A stretch of DNA of 64,000 bases, from NCBI GenBank assembly GCA_003049485.1, contig PYST01000002.1:1-64000 (forward strand), written 5' to 3'. A program made the position numbers and the translations under genes. Shown here piece by piece: positions 57,416 through 64,000 of the stretch. The notes under the pieces are model-generated. The model was not told the origin of the DNA, made no database searches, and saw only the letters and a program-made list of their open reading frames with translations. How positions within the stretch are numbered: position 1 is the stretch's first letter; each line of letters starts with the position of its first letter. The stretch is from Ophioceras dolichostomum. Its lineage: Eukaryota; Ascomycota; Sordariomycetes; Magnaporthales; Ophioceraceae.

Positions 57416-58291
57416 TTAACGGCCACCCTTGGTCATCCTCCGCACCAGACCCTTCGCTCTCAGCAGGAAGTCGGCTATCGACCAACGCTTCTCAGCCGAG
57501 GCTTTTGCTACCCCAGTATCTCTTTCGATCACAGGCGGCACAGGCAATGCAGGCGATACGGGAGATATCGGCAAAGCGGGCGATACAGGGAACACAGGCG
57601 ACACGCGCGGCCTCCAGAGCCCACGATTCCCACCATCATCCATCCCTGCTGGCCGGGTCGGCTTCCAAACGGATATCGACCGTCGCCTCCTCGCTTCAAG
57701 CGCAGATGCGGAAGCTGTCGACCGGTCACGATTCCAGGACACGGCCGCCCCGAGGCTCATGGTTCGGGACCCCTTCTTCTCCTGCGCCGGCGTGGGTGAC
57801 GGCGCTACAATACTGTGTCCACCCTCCATCGATGACGCCGGTGTGGAATATCCTCGTTCGGGCAGTCCGTTGGTACTGCCCCAAGATGGGCCGAGCGCCG
57901 TTGTGGTTGGCGTAAAGTAGCAGGAGGATGAGCACGTCCAGACTGGAATGGGCGGCTCCAGCGTGGGAGGAACGTCGTCGTCGTCGTCTTCGAGGTCGAT
58001 ATGCTCGTAAAACTGGGGACGCGCCAGCCTTCCAGGCGCCTCACGCCTAAGCTGGAGCCGCTGGGGAATGCAGTAGTCGTCCTGTTCTTTCTGACTGCTG
58101 CCCTCCTCGTCCTGTTGTGCCGGTTCATACCGCGTCAAGGACTCTATGCCTTTTCCGGCCCGACGGATTGGACGAGGTGAAGCCGGAGAAAAAGGAGGCG
58201 TGCCGTAGTAGCTGCTGCAGCTCCAGCTCTGGTTAGCCGCTCTATCATAGCCAATATCGCCATCGATTTGTCCGCAATTGACTTGTGACAT
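57416..58291 (-). CDS. Fungal hypothetical protein with Pro/Ser repeat and basic C-terminal helix
   Basis: A 291-residue open frame from ATG 58291, no family recognised. Features: an acidic patch EHIDLEDDDDDVPPTLEPP near 95-113, Ser/Thr-rich middle, an Arg cluster EARRRRSISVWKP near 202, a Pro-x-x repeat VSPVFPVSPALPISPVSPAL near 232, and a basic end RWSIADFLLRAKGLVRRMTK. The Pro-rich part comes from a short-period DNA repeat at about 57527-57605. The coherent charge pattern and the start without nearby stops favour a real gene. Possibly a short regulatory or cell-wall-associated protein; function unknown. Confidence 0.6.
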   Translation of the reverse strand: MSQVNCGQIDGDIGYDRAANQSWSCSSYYGTPPFSPASPRPIRRAGKGIESLTRYEPAQQDEEGSSQKEQDDYCIPQRLQLRREAPGRLARPQFYEHIDLEDDDDDVPPTLEPPIPVWTCSSSCYFTPTTTALGPSWGSTNGLPERGYSTPASSMEGGHSIVAPSPTPAQEKKGSRTMSLGAAVSWNRDRSTASASALEARRRRSISVWKPTRPAGMDDGGNRGLWRPRVSPVFPVSPALPISPVSPALPVPPVIERDTGVAKASAEKRWSIADFLLRAKGLVRRMTKGGR

Positions 58292-59383
58292 GGCGAGGAA
58301 TACGCATTAACGAATGTACTGAACAGTGTAAGAAGAAACTTAGTATGGAAGAAAGAAAGATTCGAATCACATAGCAAAGAAGGAGGGTATCAGAGTATAA
58401 GGAGAAAAATATACCAAACTTTCCGCCCCCTCCCTCCCCTTTCATGCTTCGTGAAGGACATCGGAAGTGGTTCTCCTTAGGAAGGTTTCGTTTACGGTCA
58501 ACAACAGCAGTTACGAAGGCACCACACCCACTATCTTCCACAACCTAGTACACGTACCTACAGCTCGTGTTCAACCTTTTTTTTTTTAGTCTTTTCCAGG
58601 GAACAACCTACCCACTTGTTTTTCAAACATCAACACAACAGACGCGACAAACACGAACTCATAAACGAACCTCGTTGCCGAAAAGGTCTGTATGAATAGA
58701 TCTTGCTCACTACCATGTCTCCGCCCCGGGCTTGACTTGGGGGCTCTCTCGCGTGGCCCGGCCTCAACCGGGTTGGCTGGTAGGTCTTGGGCGTATCGAA
58801 AAGGAACACCAGACATGCTTTCGGAACGTTGGAAACATGAATGCATATGAATTTCTCCGAGTATTGAACTCGAGCTATCATAGAAACTGTCTGTTGCCTT
58901 TCACCTAATCCTCCTCTTCTTTCTCCCCTCCACCTCCATTCCATTAATCCATCACTTACTCTTCCAAAATAAAAGGAACTAACAAATAATACTTTTCCTT
59001 TGAGCCATTTCCTTCATTTCTCCCTTTTCAGTCCTTTGACCTACCTCTTTACTCCTTTTCTGCCCCTCTCTCTCTCACCTCTATCTCCAGAATGATCCCG
59101 TCCTGTGGCGAGGCTCTCTATCAAAGAAAGAATCAAGAAAAAGGCATCGTGTGTGTCTCTTCGCGTGCGTTATCTTCAAAAAAAAGTGTCGCGTCCCAAA
59201 AAAGTCAGAACCAAAACGCAAAACGCAAAACGCAAAACAAAAGAAACAGATGGATAAGGAAAAGGAGTGTGTCCCAGATGCTTAACAAAAACCGGAGCTA
59301 TTGAATGACTGTGATGAAACGAGAAGACAAGACGATTAAAAAGAAAAAAGTGAGAAAAGAAGGCAGGACAGCTGTTTGACTTC
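58292..59383. other. Intergenic region
   Basis: About 1.1 kb with no gene seen; AT-richer and pyrimidine-rich (for example 58900-59090), with a T-run near 58577. Contains the promoter of the hypothetical gene at 57416-58291. Confidence 0.6.
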
Positions 59384-62300
59384 TCAAGAATTCGCTTCTC
59401 CTGAACCACCTCCCGTCGTCCCACGGCGTCGCTGTACGTAGTTCTGCACAGCGTGCTTCGCACCCCTTACCAGCTTGGACAACTTCCTCCTCATTCTACT
59501 CTTGTGTGTGGGCTTCGTCCCCTGGTCTGTACCGGGCGGCGGGGCCGGTTGTTCCACCCTGGCCTCCTTCGCCGCCCCGGTTTTGCCGCCGTTCTTTTGA
59601 CAGTTGCGCTCGCTGTTCTTCCCACGCCCAAGAGTAGTCTTCTTTGCGCCATTGCTGCCGCGGGCGGTGGCGGCCACACCCTGACCGGTCTGCCTGGACA
59701 GCGACTCGGACAGCATCGCTTTGAAGTCCGAAAATCTCCTCTTGCCGTGGCCCTTGCGGCTCTGAGGGCCTTCCCCGCCGCTACTGGCTCCGGGAAGCTG
59801 GCCCGAGCTTTGCTGCCCGGGCATGATGACGGTGGAGGAGCGGGATAGTGTTGGAAATGCTGATCTGTCCATGTGTGTATCCAAAGAGACGCCCCGTCCG
59901 GTGTTGGCCAGGCTTGAGCGCTCGACCTTGGAGCTCGGGGGAAGTGAACTCCTGTCAGTCGATATCTTCTTTGAGGGTGCGGTGGAGGCCCCTCCAGGCG
60001 TCTTGAACATCTCCTCCAAATCGAGTTTAGGAGTTGCGAAGAAGTCCCTGTCCAAGTGCTCAGAGACATCGAGTCCAGAAGAGGAGGATTTATCAACACC
60101 GGCTTTGCGTTTGATGGTGCCAGTCCCATTACTGTTGCTGCTGTTGATCGCAGTTTTGGATACCTTGAGTCTTAGTCTTCTGCCCCTGTTCGGCCTGAGG
60201 TTCGTCACCGCCTCGTCCCGTCCTGCCGACAACCCTTCACATGATTCGGTAGGAGAGGAGAGGATCTGCTCGTCGATTCGCATTCGTGGCTCCGATGAGC
60301 TTGATGCTGGGCTCGACAGACGCAGCTTGAGCTTGGAGGCCCGTGGCTGAGGCTCGGCCTCCTCGTTGATCTGTTGCATGTGTGCTTCCAAATCCATCGT
60401 GACAGGCTCCCTCGTCTGCTTTGTTCGTGGCACTGAAGTATTCGACAAGCTCATCGGGGAAACCTCGGCGTGGCTGCTGAGTTGATCTTCGAAAAACTCT
60501 GGGCTAGACGACGTCGAGTTTCTTTGGTCGCCCGTCGACCCAGGTAGGCCTTTCATCAACTGTGGGATGCTGTTTCGGACCCGCAGCTCCTTTGCGGGCG
60601 AGATGGGCTTAGGCTCCAGCAGCAATGGTGCCGGATGCTGCGGGTGCGGCAAGTCCAACGCCATGAAGTCCTCGTCAATCTGCCCATCGAATAAATGCCT
60701 TCCCATCATACCGTGGTTCCTCCGTGGGCGACGAGCGAGGAGATGCTGTGACGGTTGGCCATGCTCAACGCGAGCAATATCGCCGCTCAGACGAGACTCC
60801 GAACGCAGCACAGTGTTCGATCTTGATATCGTCTGTCTGGTCTTCCCATTTGCTGAGCTAGTCGCTCTAATGGTGTGATCGTATGGCGTTGAGTTGGAAG
60901 CCATCTCTGCCAGCACTCCGTCGGGAGCCTGCCAAGGGACTGTTGAATCTGATGAAGCCGAGACTGCCTGGCAGCTAGGCGGCACCTTCAGATCATCGGT
61001 CGGAGCACTGCTTGCCCCAGTGGATGGTTCGTTCGTGTTATCTAGACGACTGCTCCTGTAAGATCCCAACGAACACCGTGTATGCTTGGATGATGCGTCT
61101 TCGGACCTTCGGGAGGAGCGCAATGTTCCGGACGGTAAGGGAGATTCCGGGTGAACTTCTCTCGCTTCGGAGATTATCCTAGGCGTCCTGTCTCGCAAGC
61201 TCCAGGTCTCACCCCGATGCTTCGATAGACTCGACCGAGTAGGAAGGGGCTGCGGATCTGGCACCTCTCTCGGCACTTCGTTCTCCCCTCTTGCTTGTCC
61301 ATGAGGGAGAGCCTCTGCCTGTCGCATGTAGTCAAGCTGCTTCTTTGAGGGCGAAGAATCCTGCGCCGACTGGGCTTGTACAGATTGGGTTGTTGGATAG
61401 GGGATATAATCCGATATGATCCTGCCGTAATGCTCCAGTTCGTTGTCGCCATCGTCGCTCTGGAAATTTGCCGACTCGCAGGGCGAAGGTAGCACCTGAG
61501 CCCTCGTTGGATCACTGCCACCGTCATCAAGGATTCGAGACCGGCGAGTGCTTGGTGCATGTGTGGGAACAGGCGCCAAAGGACTGCGAGGCCTAATCGT
61601 GTTGTCGTTTCTCTCATTGTCAAATTCTTCGGAATAGTCATAGTAAAACGTCCCCGAAGGCGCATGCTGGTTTCGAGGGCGTTGGACTGCGGCTGAAGAA
61701 TGATGGTACTTGTCGATAATGGACCCGACACTCGAGTTTCTGTACTTTGAATCCACAGAGTCACACTCAGATCCCTCAGAAGCGTGATGGCCCCACGGGT
61801 GAGAAGGTCGGCGTTGACGATCGCGAAACTCGGGCGCCCCAGTCGAGGATGTTCGCTGCGACCGATATGATCCCTGGCTTGAGTACGATCTCATCGACCG
61901 GTTGGGATCAGGGCGAAGGGAAAGAGGTGGAGCACGTCTTGCGTTGTAGCCGTACGGTGGCGCTCCGGGCCTAACGGATCGGTGGTAATCGGTTCTCTAT
62001 AAATAGTAGATCTTCATCAGCGATCACTCACGGAAACAGCGGGGAGGGGTTTCGAGACTCAAATTAAAGCCGTAGAAACCGACATATGAGACGCGGTCGA
62101 TTCCAATCATCCTGCTGTAATCGATACGACCGTTCTCCCCGAGCGCTGGCGATGAAGGCCGCACGCCCGGTCGCTTGAGCCTGGTTGGATAAGGAAAAGG
62201 AGAGCGGGGACGTTGAAGGTAAGGCGGTACCGTTCCGGCGTGATAAGTGCCGGTCTGCCGGGGATGGTACGACTTCGAGGCGCTGCTGGTCAGGGAGTAG

Positions 62301-62797
62301 GATCTGGGGCCGACGTCATCCGAGGGACGGCACTGGAGGCTTGAGGTGGACCTCTGGCTCTCCGTTTCGTACATTGATATGATCTCTGCCGTCGTGTCCC
62401 GGTATGACGGCAGGCGCCTACGGTCGTCTTGAACATGGCCATGTGAGCTGGAGTTGCCGTCGCGGCCGGAACCGGATCGTCTCGGGTGGTGAGGGGCAAG
62501 GCTTGGGTCCCAGAGGCCGGAACGCTGCCGCGGCAGCTGGTGGAACGTGGCAGAGGACGAGATCGGCTTGATGGAGAAGATGCCGATATCTCCTGTTTCC
62601 GTTGTTGTCTTCAGCATGCTTTCCAGAGTACCAGGCAAAGGCAGGAAGTTCGCATCCGTGTTGGCGCTCCGGGGCTGGCCATCTTGGCCAGGGGGAGAGG
62701 GAGGTGGAGGGCCGGTGAGGCGCCGGCCGTCTGCGTTATATGCCGCGTTCAACGCTCCATGACTGGCAGCTCGTCTAGTGGTACGGATGCCGTCCAT
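59384..62797 (-). CDS. Large disordered fungal hypothetical protein with basic C-terminus
   Basis: Two exons, 62084-62797 and 59384-61996, giving about 1108 residues. The intron needs a weak donor (GTCGGT) to reach acceptor TTTATAG in phase; the nearby GTGAGT is out of phase. The junction then reads IGIDRVSY-RTDYHRSVRPG. Almost the whole protein is Ser/Pro/Arg/Gln-rich and predicted disordered. Short conserved-looking pieces include SGTFYYDYSEEFDNER, RRNHGMMGRHLFDGQIDEDF, FFATPKLDLEEMFKTPGG and GKRRFSDFKAMLSESLSRQT. The C-terminus is strongly basic (RMRRKLSKLVRGAKHAVQNY). No family recognised; it could be a regulator or scaffold. The ATG at 62797 is the first in frame. Confidence 0.65.
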
Positions 62798-64000
62798 TGG
62801 CTTCGAGGCATACAAGGTCCCCGCTCCCTAAGAGCAGGGAGGAGACAAAAAGAAGACTCCAAAATTCCCGGCAGCTTGTGACGGCTCCGGCATCAATAAG
62901 ATTCATCGAGACACCCGCTCCCCGTAATGAAAAAGATGCGAGATATTCAACCTGCTAGGGAGAGCATACGGCGAGGTATGGTGCACAGGTTGAACGGGAG
63001 AGAGGAAATGATTGATCAAATGACAAGATGACCCGACCGTCGTGACTGCACTGATCAACCTCCAGCGCGTCTCCCGACATGGTTGCCCACCACTGAGCCG
63101 GCACCGAACTGAATGGAAAGGAACATGAAGAAAGTGCGACGGCGGGAGGGCACGGTGGTAACTTGAAGTGGTTGCGCCAGGGGCCCGCCGCCACCACTGT
63201 CCTCATTGTACCTACGTCGGCAGGTGCGAATCACCCTGGAGGGTCCGGTCTGGCCATGACTGATGTGACTTGGCCAAAGGCCGAGTAGCCAAAGGGAAGG
63301 AGCAGTCGGGAAGAAGTGGTACCTTGACCTTATACACTAACATCCGACCTGAATACTCCCGATCCCCGAGGCGCAATGACCCTCACCTATCAGGAACGTT
63401 GGAAACTAGAGCATGTGATGGAGCAAGATCCAGCTTGAGCCTGGGTGGGCGAGAACCATAACGCAGCGGCCATGCATGTATTCCTGCCGCAACGGAGGCG
63501 CCGTTCTCAGGCAATGCGCTCAAGCTGTCAGGGCCGAGAACCACCCTCCTGGGTCAAGCGAAAGTTAGTCGTGTGGTCTCTGAATGTGGAAGTTATTCTT
63601 ATTCTCTACTGTTAGGGACTCACTGTTCTCTACCCATTCGGTTCCAAGAAACTGGTCACGGTGACGGATTCAGGGGCAGACGTGACATCACTACCCGTGT
63701 GCAACTCGATCAGTCCCCCCTTGTGCGAGATTATAATCAAGTGTACCTGCTGTGCAGCATCCGGTCGATCTGGGGAGCCAAAATAACGGGTGCTTGCCGA
63801 TGGTCGGCCGACAATTGCAGTCGAGATCCTCCAGCTGACGGTGCGGCCCGAGGCTCGGGACGGGGCCGGTACCTCTGGGCCGACGACGGCACGGGGCTTG
63901 GCGAAGACGTCTTTCTCCCAGACTGGTTCTATCCGATTCGGAGAAAGGGCCGTCCATACAGATGCAAATGTGTACTGACCAAGAGGCAGAGTGTTATATC
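62798..64000. other. Terminal region without a supported gene
   Basis: About 1.2 kb; only short unrelated open frames. Contains the promoter side of the disordered-protein gene. A neighbouring gene may begin beyond the window end. Confidence 0.55.

Noticed and set aside
62024..62083. Extension of exon 1 of the disordered protein to a stop at 62024
   Set aside because: Would truncate the protein and leave the long downstream frame without a start; splicing to 61996 joins both frames in phase.

Overview
The window is nuclear DNA from a filamentous ascomycete. The genes have short introns (about 70-215 bp) with GT-AG borders and CTAAC/CTGAC-type branch sites, exons are GC-rich with much low-complexity protein sequence, and the gene set (QCR9, OST2, GRASP, TGS1, DOP1, MON1, UBR1, PYM, ISC1-like, COMPASS Swd3-like, a GPI-anchored Cu-type SOD) is that of a Pezizomycotina chromosome. 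The overall style, including many intergenic CCTACCTA/TAGGTAGG islands, fits Sordariomycetes, but the species cannot be named from sequence alone. Exon structures given here were built by reading splice sites by eye and checking phase. No transcript data were available.

Layout. 0-4 kb: an NDR-type AGC kinase (+), possibly cut at the window start. 4.4-6.5 kb: an ISC1/neutral-sphingomyelinase-like enzyme (-), divergent from a WD40 COMPASS Swd3/WDR5-like gene (+, 7.9-10.3 kb) that carries an RS-rich N-terminus. An artificial 14-N gap in poly-C lies just behind it. 11-12 kb: a small protein-kinase-fold gene (+). 12-15.6 kb: an accessory-looking patch with short inverted-repeat elements around a broken PD-(D/E)XK-like gene that contains a frame-shifting 20-bp tandem repeat. 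16.9-24.2 kb: UBR1 N-recognin (-). 25.1-26.1 kb: a possible micro-gene (+) and QCR9 (-, five exons, the first being only the ATG). 26.5-27.2 kb: PYM (+). 28.0-29.2 kb: a NADAR-like protein (+). 30.2-32.6 kb: a MOCOS/NifS-type PLP enzyme (-). 32.6-37.5 kb: no convincing gene. 37.5-38.7 kb: a cell-surface SOD (-). 38.7-43.2 kb: again nearly empty.

43-57 kb is dense and dominated by endomembrane genes: OST2/DAD1 (+, ER glycosylation), GRASP (-, Golgi), TGS1 (+, snRNA/snoRNA cap), DOP1 (-, Golgi/endosome traffic) and MON1 (+, Rab7 activation). A perfect (TC)373 microsatellite of 746 bp sits between the convergent OST2 and GRASP genes and touches the GRASP stop codon. 57.4-62.8 kb holds two fungal hypothetical proteins (-). 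The last 1.2 kb shows nothing I can assign.

These are mostly independent housekeeping genes, not one pathway. I see no clear new biological system. The observations most worth checking are the QCR9 gene structure with its ATG-only exon and GC-AG intron, the (TC)373 tract, the repeat-bounded broken gene with a tail-switching repeat, the RS-domain/WD40 fusion, and the heavily interrupted NDR-type kinase.
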